The notes under the pieces are model-generated. The model was not told the DNA's origin and ran no database searches. It was given only the letters and a program-made list of their open reading frames with translations. Below, one piece after another: positions 37,801 to 49,800 of a stretch of 64,000 bases of DNA (positions are counted from its first letter, which is position 1; the number at the start of each line of letters is the position of its first letter). The stretch is from Hofstenia miamia. Its lineage: Eukaryota; Xenacoelomorpha; Acoela; Hofsteniidae. The stretch covers positions 469,871 through 533,870 of the forward strand of contig CABFPE010000402.1 in assembly GCA_900660155.1 (NCBI GenBank). Direction: 5' to 3'. Position numbers and translations under genes: made by a program.

Positions 37801-40800
37801 ACGAATTTTCCAATACCACTAATTTTTCATCAAATTTATTAAATTATGTGGAACAGAAAAAGTATAAGGCATCTACCACAATTCTATGCCTTTTTATTTT
37901 GAGAAATTTCTTAAAGTATCTACCAATCTATAAAAAAATATTAAATTTGACTTTAAGCTGCGGGAATCCCTTATTTCAGAGCAATCAAACTCCTTTCTTA
38001 AGCTATCAAAGCGTGAGAAAATTCAGTCACAAGAAAAAATGTTTCATAAAATGGCTAGTATACAACTACAGTATTTACCCTTTAAAAGTCCGACTAAAAG
38101 ACAGTCTATTCAAGAGAGCCTTGTACCGATGTATGTGTACTTAGATCTTTCAATATTTCAATCATTGAAATTTGCCTACCTACTTTTGCGTTATAAATTG
38201 TTAATTTTAATTTCGGCTGCTGTGTAAATTTTCAAATCACAGATAAATTGATCCGCTAGATGGCTACAACATTTACAAAAACGATGTTCTCAATTTCTCC
38301 ATATGAACATTCTCGATATTGTGTATTTGGTGAGCCGTTATTATAACCTCCATTTATTTTGTTACAATGCCACGAGGTGGGAGGGTAACAAAACTGGAGG
38401 ATAGAGCCCGTCTAATTGAAGCATTTCGTCCTGGAGAGGATTACCTGGCTGCGGCTAGAACCCTTGGAATTAAACCTGACACTGCCTACCGTATTGTTAA
38501 AAAGAATCATGGAGGACCTTCACGACGAGGTGTGCACAGGGCTGGACATGGTAAAGTGACAACGGCAATTAAGACGTCTATTACCAAAATGGTCGATCAG
38601 AACTGCGTAATCACTTTAAAACAAATTAGAAACAAGATTTATGAAACTGAAGGTGTTTCCCTTAGCAACACCACTGTTTCAAGAGTGCTTCATGCACAAT
38701 TGTATTCGATTAAAAAAGTGGAAATGATACCTGAAGCTAGAAATTCTGCGGCTAACAAAGCCAAAAGACGAGATTTTGCTCAATGGCTTTTGTCAGTGTC
38801 ACATGAGGATTTTGTGTTCATCGACGAAAGTGGTTTTGATCTCTGGCAAAGTCGAACCCGTGGTCGTGCGAAGGTAGGGTGTCCTGCACGAAGACAAGTT
38901 GATAGCCAGAAGACACCTCATGTATCTTTAATGTTGGCAGTTTCACCTCATCATGGTGTCATTCACTCCCATATTTTACAAGGTGGAACTCATAAAAATC
39001 AAATGGTGGAATTCACCGCACAGGTAATACGTTCCGCAGAGATATCCGGACTGGTCAATCCATGGATTATATTTGACAACGCTCCCTGTCATGCTGGGAT
39101 AGAACAAGCTTTAATTGATGTTAATCGCGTGACACCATTGCCTGAATACAGACTTGCCCGCCTAACGCCCTACTCGTGTGAACTCAATCCTATTGAATCT
39201 ATGTTCAATGTACTAAAGGCAACTACAAAGCAAAACTTGATTAATTTAGATGTAGATCGAAATGCAGATGAAACACTGTTGGCTTATCGATTTCGTAAGA
39301 TGCGTGATGCTATAGCCGCTGCAATCCCATCAGTTACGCAGCAAAAGGTCACTGCTGCCTTTCGACATGTCATTGCCCGTGTTATACCACGTGCAACTAA
39401 CATGGAAGATCGTGCAACTAACATGGAAGATCTTTAATAGCGACTTTTTGTATAAAATATCTACCTATGTTTAATAATAAATAAATCGGATTTTTAAAAG
39501 TGTTATTCGGATTTTTAAAAGTCATAGTCGGATTTTTAAAAGTCAGAGTCGGATTTTTAAGAGTGTTAGTCGGACTTTTAAAGGGTAAATACTGTAGTAA
39601 AAAAAGTTTATGCTGGTGTAACGCATTTATTACAAAATGAGGAATTAGATTACCATGAATTGCGAGTGTTATTATTTTTCTCCATTCAGGTGAAACTAAA
39701 TGTTAGACCTGGTCCACTGCTCAACTTGAAAGATGACCAACTTGCTCAATGTGTAAAAGAAAAGGCAATTCTTGCCGATAAACACCAAACATCCAACTAG
39801 CAATTTTAGGATAATCATTTAAAATTATTACATGAACTATCTGGTCGTACAAAATGATTTATAAAAAGAAGCCCATCTATATCTTTGGCAATGCTCACGG
39901 AAATATTGAAACTGGCATGACAACTCTAATAAACAAGGCATTACACAAACATTTTCCTTATGCTGTTAATTTTGATTTTGGAAAATGTGGTCATCTCGCC
40001 AACTTAAATGAAGATAAATTGCCTATTGGAATAAAATAAGCAAGCAGGCTCTCGCAAATGCAAAAAAGTAAAAACTTCTTACTGTGAAGATTAACTTTTC
40101 ATATTTTTGTAAAACACTGTCATTTTATAAAAATTTTTAGTCAATATAAATATTGCCTGTACAAAGCGACTCTGAATGTGATACAAAAGCAACTCTATAT
40201 TTATATATATTCTTGTATGAAATATATAATCCTAAGTTTTAATTAACATTTAGTAAGAAAAATTTCAAATTCCGGATTTGACGATGATTTTGAGACAATT
40301 ACTCAAATGATTGATCTCAGCAGTATTCATTACCAAGAAAATGTGCCTCCATTTTCTATATTAAATAATGTGGCCAAACGTTGACGCTGTCTTGTGTGCA
40401 ACAGACGAATTGTAAGATTGCGTGATCACATTGGATTGCACATAACTTAAAAGTGTCGGAAAAGTATTCTATTTCTATAGAAAAAGTCGTAGAAAAACTT
40501 TAACAATGCAGTTTATGGATTGACTGTTTCAGTAATGCTAATCATCAACAATTTCTAGAGAACATTGTAAAAATCAAAGACCGAAATGGATAAATCCATG
40601 CTTATAAGAATATATTGAATTATGGAATTAGATATTGTTAGGCTTGTAACTTGTGTATTACTTTTAATCAAGAATGTCATGAACTCCAAAAAGTGAAAGG
40701 TTGCCTACAAATAGACACAAATCAAAAGAGTCTTTCAAATTAAATTCAACTTTCTTAAATGGATTACAAAGGGTGGAATAACACGTTGATGTTCGAATAT

Positions 40801-43800
40801 ACAAGTATTTTATGATAACGAACACTTATAATGTGAATTGGCCATCATATTCATGAATTATTTGCTTCATTGGCTACATCGTATTTTTCACTTTGTAATA
40901 GATCCATTTTAAGTAACATATACAATGCTCTCTTTTACAGATAAAGAAAGTGAAGAAGACATCTTAAAGCAAACTGCGTTACATTAAATCCAAATGTTGT
41001 CAAAACGCTTATAAAATATATAAAAACAAAAGAATCACTTCTCAGAATTAATACTGCAAGTTGGAAATATATTATTCAAGAAGCGACTGCGTTCTATAAC
41101 AAAGAGAATGCAGAAACAGTTAAGGTTCTTTTTTAATGCTGTTACTTTTCAAGAGTTGTTTCTGAAGTATGCGGGATTTTGTGAGAATGCATAGTTGGAC
41201 TATTATGAACAGCAAGGATGAACTTCTTAATTCTAAAGGCTGGGTTGGACTTAAAACCTGCAAATGTGGAAATTACTCAATAATTACTAATAATGATCAA
41301 AGTGTTTGGATAGAAAGGCTACTAGATACTTTTCAAAGAACCTACAAAGCAACCGAAATTAATATTTGGAAGTGCGAAAAATTATAATGAAAACAAAGTT
41401 GCAGGAGACATAAATCTATTGATTTCAAGATATTTCCTAAAATATGGTCATTACAAATTTCCCCCACTCAATTCGGAAAATGTTGGATATTTATTTTGAA
41501 ATGTCAAAGTTGCAGATGATGTAGTCAAGCCAAACTATGTGCAAACAGTCCATCGCAGATATACAGAGGTCTAAACCCACCACAGAACACTGATGCAAGA
41601 AATAGCCAATAGTGCCAACTCATCTCAGGTGAATGCGATTCAATAATTGTCGAAGTGTAAATCTAATTGAGTGCGGTGCTTATTTAAAACCTTTTTAGTG
41701 CTTAACTATATGTAAGAAAATTTACTAAATATGTGAACTGACTGATAAATCAAAACCGTTCCGTACATTTGATAAAAGAACAATGTTACATGTAAAGATA
41801 AATACATGTTAAGTAATCATCATTTATTCTCAGGGCTCTTACCATAAACCTAGTCAGAATTTGAATCTAAAACAAGAATGGTTTGCATATATTTGTGTGT
41901 AAAGCCGTTTGCATTCGATTGAAAACGATTGAAAGCTAAACGTAGGGTTAAAACTCTCATACCTATTCAAAGCATCAATGCATATCGTTCGTGAGAGCAC
42001 ATCTAACATAGATTGCCTTGGTTAGTTTCTACTGGGCTCTCTGACTTACTAAAAGTCCGATCGTTTAGCTCGACTCTTAATTAAATAACAAACCACGACG
42101 ACAAAGTATAAAGCTTCCGCAAAGATTTATTCCATAATTCGTTTCTCATCATTTATATATTATTCAATATATGTCTACAATAATTGTATTGACCTGTTGC
42201 CTTATTTCAGACGTATACAACGCGCAATACTCCTGCGCGATTTTCTTATCCTACGTAATTAGTAGTAAGCATGTCGGCTATTTTATTTAGTCAAGAAACC
42301 ATTAAGCAACAACTACATATCAAATACTAATATATTTGCACTTAACTGAATAAACTCAATAATAAATAATTGAATCAAGAAGTTTTTGGTGTTGTTTTCT
42401 TTCTATGTATTCTGACTATGCTATAGAGTCTACTTAATGGGGCTACTGCGCTTGTGAATCAAGTAACGCAATTCAAAAAGTTGCAGAACGAACCAATAAA
42501 AATGAGATTTTAAAAACCCTTGCTGGATGTTCAGATAGTGAATTCTCAAACGGAGAATCTAGTAATTCCGCCGATGATTGTGAACTGCCAAATTTTTACA
42601 TTCCGCTGCTAAGGCTAACTCAAAATACATCGGCTGTTATTGAACCTCAATATGCATACATTGGCGCTTAAAGGTAATTATTTGAAATTATTATTATTAT
42701 GCATATTTATTGGTTATTCTTATAACATAAAACTTTTTAATGAAATTAAAGTTAATTTCATTAAAACTTATGCCTAAGCTTACATTTATTAATCAAAATT
42801 ATGATGCTGAGATTAACACGCATGCCGGATTGTTTGAAACACGGCCCCCGTTTCCCATGCATGAATTGCATTTTAAAAATAATGATTTTGTAATGATTCA
42901 ACGTTGAGCAATTTGGTATCAGGAATCAGGATTACGACGTATCGTCCTGATTACGAGTCCAATCACATGTAATCATGTGAAATTACACAAACACAAACAT
43001 ATGAGTCTATGAATAACTAATAGAACCTTTATACGAATTGTAGAATCACTACTAAGTTAATTTCGGATTTATAATTAATAATGAATATTCATTAACTAAA
43101 TGAGCCTGAACCGGCGGATAACTTTCCAACATCTTAATAACGAACTGGATGAAAAATCTTGCATATTAATTAGTTAGTTTCCAACAGTTCCTTAAAGATT
43201 AATTAACAAAGCTTCTTTATATTTACTATCGTTGATTTCTTTGACGGTTGACGGATGATCAAACTTGATATTAAGGTCAGTCGTTCATCAACTGATCGCC
43301 ATAAGTGAGAACCATAAAGTGATCCATTAGCAAATGATCATTCACAATGGTTTTGATAATGAAAATACCACAGACACAGCCTTTCACTGATGAAGACAAA
43401 GTTCACATCCAGGCTCTTATCAACGGGTTTTTAACAGAACTAGGCGAAAGGAAATCGTCAACTGATTGCCGTAAGTGAGACATATAAAGTGATGCATTGG
43501 TGGATAAAATCATTGGTTTTGCTAATGAAAGTAAAACGACACAGCCTATTGCTGATGAAAACAAAAATCACATCATGCGTCCCATTCACGGACTTTCAAT
43601 AAAATTAGTCGAAAAGAAATCGTCACAACTTCCCAAAACTTAAAACATTGCGAATTAAGTGTACAAATGAGAACGGAGTTGAAAGGCTTGTCTCGATCCA
43701 AGGAAGAAACTTACTACGAGAAGGTTAGAGGATATACATTGAAGTCACGAAATCTTTGATTTCAGAAAGTGCACTAAGCGTTTTAATAGGGGAAGCTCTT

Positions 43801-46800
43801 AAAAACGACCAAAAATGTTATTCGACAGTCAATGCTTGAAAAGACAATATTTTCAGTCGCCGAAAAACCATTCGCCACTCTTGTCTGAAGGTAGCATCCA
43901 TCCGCCGAAATTTCATGGCAAAGAGTTTAACATAAGATGACCAGAACAATCTGTGTATATAGCAAACATGTGTACACGCGATCATACTCCTGAAATTTTC
44001 AGGTTTTAATAATGTTATAATTCAAGCAGTATTATCAATTAAATTATCGCATTTCCGAAAAACGACCAAGTGCTATTGGCTGAAATTTGCAGATATACAA
44101 GCTTTCAACATTTACAACAGAAATAATTATGGTATCGAACAAGTCAAAAGGCTGCAGCTATAGCTAAAAACATGTTTTCTTACATCGACAGTAATAGATT
44201 TATTTTGGTAAGAGGGATATATATATATATATATATACGGGCTTTAGATACTATGGGATTTGTATCTACCGCCCAGACTTTCCGATTTTCCATAGTATCC
44301 AGCGCATTTTTTATGGAAAGCCAGAATAATTAATTTATCTTTAAATTTTTATATTGCGCATTTGGAATAGGGGTATAATTTCTTATGTATGAATTTCAGG
44401 TTTTTTCAAAAAAAATTTTTGAGTCATATCCAGCGCCCTCCGCCATCCCAATTAACAAACGCTTGCGGACCGCCAGCAGATTTTTAACTATTCTGGCAGG
44501 CAATGGCGGAAGCTATTATCGTTGTCGTACCACTTTCTACCCGCCAACGATTTAAGAAGCCAAAATTGCTAATGGCTGGTAGGTTATTGTGGTGTCAAAT
44601 GACGAATTTATTAAAGGATTTGTATGAAGATTAACATATAGAATATTATTATTTTCAATTATATATTTCAACAAAGAGTAACCTAGCAACAAAATGACAA
44701 TTAAATTGTAAATATACTTTNNNNNNNNNNNNNNNNNNNNNNNNNNNNNNNNNNNNNNNNNNNNNNNNNNNNNNNNNNNNNNNNNNNNNNNNNNNNNNNN
44801 NNNNNNNNNNNNNNNNNNNNNNNNNNNNNNNNNNNNNNNNNNNNNNNNNNNNNNNNNNNNNNNNNNNNNNNNNNNNNNNNNNNNNNNNNNNNNNNNNNNN
44901 NNNNNNNNNNNNNNNNNNNNNNNNNNNNNNNNNNNNNNNNNNNNNNNNNNNNNNNNNNNNNNNNNNNNNNNNNNNNNNNNNNNNNNNNNNNNNNNNNNNN
45001 NNNNNNNNNNNNNNNNNNNNNNNNNNNNNNNNNNNNNNNNNNNNNNNNNNNNNNNNNNNNNNNNNNNNNNNNNNNNNNNNNNNNNNNNNNNNNNNNNNNN
45101 NNNNNNNNNNNNNNNNNNNNNNNNNNNNNNNNNNNNNNNNNNNNNNNNNNNNNNNNNNNNNNNNNNNNNNNNNNNNNNNNNNNNNNNNNNNNNNNNNNNN
45201 NNNNNNNNNNNNNNNNNNNNNNNNNNNNNNNNNNNNNNNNNNNNNNNNNNNNNNNNNNNNNNNNNNNNNNNNNNNNNNNNNNNNNNNNNNNNNNNNNNNN
45301 NNNNNNNNNNNNNNNNNNNNNNNNNNNNNNNNNNNNNNNNNNNNNNNNNNNNNNNNNNNNNNNNNNNNNNNNNNNNNNNNNNNNNNNNNNNNNNNNNNNN
45401 NNNNNNNNNNNNNNNNNNNNNNNNNNNNNNNNNNNNNNNNNNNNNNNNNNNNNNNNNNNNNNNNNNNNNNNNNNNNNNNNNNNNNNNNNNNNNNNNNNNN
45501 NNNNNNNNNNNNNNNNNNNNNNNNNNNNNNNNNNNNNNNNNNNNNNNNNNNNNNNNNNNNNNNNNNNNNNNNNNNNNNNNNNNNNNNNNNNNNNNNNNNN
45601 NNNNNNNNNNNNNNNNNNNNNNNNNNNNNNNNNNNNNNNNNNNNNNNNNNNNNNNNNNNNNNNNNNNNNNNNNNNNNNNNNNNNNNNNNNNNNNNNNNNN
45701 NNNNNNNNNNNNNNNNNNNNATATATAAATTACATATATATAAATTATATATATACTGTATATATATATATATATATATAATATTTTTCTAGTTTGTGAA
45801 AAGGACACGTAGTTTGATTTTTTCTGTTTAGCTTTTAGTTTTGTTGATAATATGTATAGAATGTGATATTTTATATTATTTTATACAGATATCGTGTACG
45901 AGGGAAGTAATAATTAAAGTTGAATGTGGAGCACACAAAATAACAAAATATTTTATGATTTGTTCTAAATTTAAATTCATTTTTCATCCTTCATAGATTG
46001 AATCGTGGTGTGAATTAAGTATTTATGGATTTGCACTCATATTATGTATTTTTTGTGTAGTTTTTTACAGGCGTAATTTTATACAGCTGGCCTGTTTCCA
46101 TATTTCTGTGTGTTGTACGATTAATGATTTTGTTTGTTGAATGTTTTTCTTTATATTTATTTGGTCTATGATGAAAATATTGCTACTAAATTGTATACCA
46201 TAACTCTATTCACTGTGGAAGTCTCAATGTATTTCTTCAATATTCATTGTTTAACTAAAACTGGAATTTACCATATTTAAAATGGTTGCTCTGCAATCCC
46301 AAATATTAGGATGCATTTGTTATTGATCAATTTTGTATGTGTTTTTTGTGTATTTATCTTATTCTTACGCTAATCCTTGCGTTTAACATTAAGAGATGTT
46401 TTCATTTTGTAAATAAATGCATCCTTGTACAAAGCGTCGAAGACGAGAAAATATTGTTAAGGCAATTATAAATAATGCCTCTGATTCTGGAAATGAAGCA
46501 ATCAGCTCTAGTGAACAATCGATACTTCCCCAATTCATTAACAGTTCATCTCAGAATAGTACGGATAACCTCATCACTCAGGACAATTCTTTTCATGATT
46601 TTGAGCTATTGAATTCTGATCCTGAATATTTAAGTTCGAGTAATTCAGATGCAGATTGAATATCAAATGATAGAATTCTAGAACTCAATTTAAAGAAATG
46701 GGCACTCGAGTGCAATATATCATTGAACTCCTTTTCGTCTTTACTCAAAATACTACATGTGTATCACAAAGAATTACCTTTGGATGCATGGACTGTTTTA

Positions 46801-49800
46801 AAGACACCACAACTCCATAATGTTTCCGAAATGAGTGGAGGGTCTTATTCATATTTTGGATTGCGTAAGCCTTACAATCAATTCTGTGATGGTATACAAA
46901 ACCCTAAGGTTATTGTTTTACTACTTTTATGCATTAAATATATATATATATTTATATCTTTTGCTAATTTTTTTTAAAAACTTCATCATGACCGCGTTTC
47001 CAAACATAAATATTTGAAATTTTGCCGGATAGTGTCTCTAAAATTGTAGTCGGAAAATACGGACGTATACTTTGGATTTTAGTCTGTTTCAACAATAGAG
47101 AATTTTATAAAAGATAAATTGCTTTATAACTCATTGAATGTCGCAGACCAGGTCACAAAGTCAGAACCGAGATGAACAGTTGGTCCACCTCCTCGACATA
47201 ATCACGCAACGCCTCGACTCTCTCGAATCCGGACAATCTTCTCAACGCCCTCATCCGAACGCTAAGCCTCATTCTGCAACTCCCCCCGTCTCGATTTCAA
47301 CGCTTCTGGAAGACGCACCATTCGACTCTCACCAAATGCCTGTGGTTATTGATCAAATCGCTAAAGCTCTCACTAGCACCAAAACACCCAATCGCGACAA
47401 GTACGTGTTTCCTAGTACTCAAATGGATACTACTTCGCAGTTCACTCCGGATCCTGTTCAGGCCTCTACTCCCGTTTTACGCAATTATTCACATGACTAG
47501 TCTCTCTTAGCGGTATCGCAGGTAATACAACCTCAGCTCTTTCAGCCACTTTGCCTTCAAGAAGTAGATGTCATGGGCCTCAACTTCCAACTTCCTGATT
47601 CAGCGGTTCCACGTTTTAGGACTTTTCTTTCTCGTATTTCTCATTTGCATATGATTGATATATACCAGCTGCTCAAGGAATTCGCACTCCGGGCAACTTC
47701 ACGTTCTCGAATTCAGCATCCTCCTCAAAATTGGATAGACATTCTCTCTGGCGTCACACTAACTACGTCTCAGTTGGCAGCACTAGCGGACCAGGCAGCC
47801 GCAGCACTACCGGATCAAGCAGCCAGTTCAGCACTTCCGGAACAAGCAGCCGGGGAGGAAGCAGATGGATCAATTTTATCTGGTATTACTATGACAAGTG
47901 AACAACTCGCGGAGTTCTTGCAGCCTCCACAAGCTACAGAAGTACCAGATTTTGTGGGTGATTCCCAAGGAACGATTATCGCTGAACCCTGGGATCCTGA
48001 TCCCCAATACGTATTCCACTCAGCAGAAGTAGATTGGCCGTCTTTTCAAACAGAGTTCCGGGTTCCACAGAGGATTATGCGTTTGTTAACTGTCTCAATT
48101 TCTCTCTCTCGCATGAAGGCTACGGTGTTCAAACGTCCCATTTCACTACCGTCTAAGCTTCATTCGTTACATACAGATCGTATTATTCCTGACTTGGAGA
48201 AAGCTAGAGTTATTAGAGAAGCACCACGGCGATCTTTATTTCAAGCCAGAGCATTTTTCGTCCCGAAAGCAAGCGGAAAACTTCGCATGGTGGTAGACTA
48301 TTCATTCCTTACGCCACTTACAAATCCCATCAAGTTTCATCTTCTCTCAATGAATAAAGCTTTAAAGAAGAACACTCCTCCCAGTGATTACATCCTGTTG
48401 CAGTTCGACCTCAAAAGTGCTTTCTATCACATCCCTGTATTACAGCAACATCGATATCGTACTACCTTTATAGCTCACAATTCCAAAAGATACATCTTTG
48501 AGAAGGCACCCATGGGACTCTCGTATAGCGTGGCGCCGTGTCTATTACTCTCTAATGCCATTCTCTATCACTTTCGTCAACTTGGACTCATTTCTTGGGC
48601 GCACATCGATAATCTACTCATAGTTTTGCCTTTCTCTGCAGTACATATAGTCTAAGTCATGCAATATTTGGGTTTTCTTTTCGACGTAAAACGTTCATTG
48701 ATCTCAGCAACACCGCAACGTTCACAGATGGTCCAACTCATAGGGGAGCTCCAGTTCCGCAATCTCTCACTTAAGCAGCGGCAAACAGCACTAGGACACT
48801 TAACCTTTTCTTGGCCATTAGTAGGACCATACAACATCTTGGCTCCTCTTTACAATATCTATCACAAGGATTTCAACATAGCACATAAAGTCATGACGGC
48901 AATGGTTAGAGCAGCTACTTTTATTACGTCATGAGCTCCCTTTACATTTCCTTCTACCGGTAACATATGGTACACGGATGCATCATTATACTTTTTGGGG
49001 ATAGTTCGTCCAGATGAAGCAGAATTCTCTTTTCGTTCTACGTCAATCACACACATCTTTAGGAAAGAACTTCAGGCATTCTTGATAGCAGCAGACATGG
49101 CATCCTCCGGTGATACTATACTTATGGACTCGTGGCCCCTAGCACGAGCTCTAAGGTCTGGACGCCTCGCTGATGGGCCTTTCCGATGTTTTTCTCATAC
49201 CTTGCCTCCTTTAATTTTTCCTACATATACTCTAATTTGTTTTGGTATAAATACCACCATTTTGTAAATATTTTAGTTCGAAAATTGTAGTCGGAAAATA
49301 AAATATATATAAGTTTGAGTGAATACTGCGGGAGCAACGGCCAAAAATAGGTTTTTTGGGGAAAAAGTGCGATTCCCGCTAAATGCTTTAGGAATTTAGG
49401 ACCGTTTCCCGCCAAATGTAAAGTTTTTGCATTTTTCATAGCAAACAGCGGGAAATATATATATATATATATATATATATATCAACAGTTGTATGTATAT
49501 GAACCAAATTGAATCACATTCCTTAGATAAAACAAATGGCTCTTCATGCAGGTGCGACTGTAAAAGATTCGGTTCGCCGAATATTAAAGGAAATGTTTTC
49601 TGCAGAAGTTGCTATAAAGATTAACAACAGTGGGGCAAATTCTAAATTCAAATTTCTTCAATCTGAATTCCATTTAATCTTAAAAGGTTTGTACATGTAT
49701 TAAATTCATTATGTTGTTTTGTTAGATTTGTGCAGAAGTTTGTAATGTCTTTAGCTATTGAGGCCGTTTTTGTCAAGGAAATCGAATCATTTGATGCAAT

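Larger units (their letters stand above)
38069..39594 (+). mobile_element. Complete Tc1/mariner-superfamily (DD39E) transposon, 1526 bp
   Basis: Both ends begin with the same 29 bp in inverted orientation, starting CAGTATTTACCCTTTAAAAG, flanked by TA at 38067-38068 and 39595-39596. One intact transposase gene lies inside. The 3' side has five 21-nt subterminal repeats. The very good TIR match and intact gene indicate a recent insertion. Confidence 0.95.

Noticed and set aside
44241-44320. Short inverted repeat GATACTATGG / CCATAGTATC
   Set aside because: Only 10 bp arms with no flanking duplication; too little to call an element or RNA.
44552-45808. A 418-codon minus-strand frame
   Set aside because: More than 330 codons are N from the assembly gap; the rest is AT repeat.
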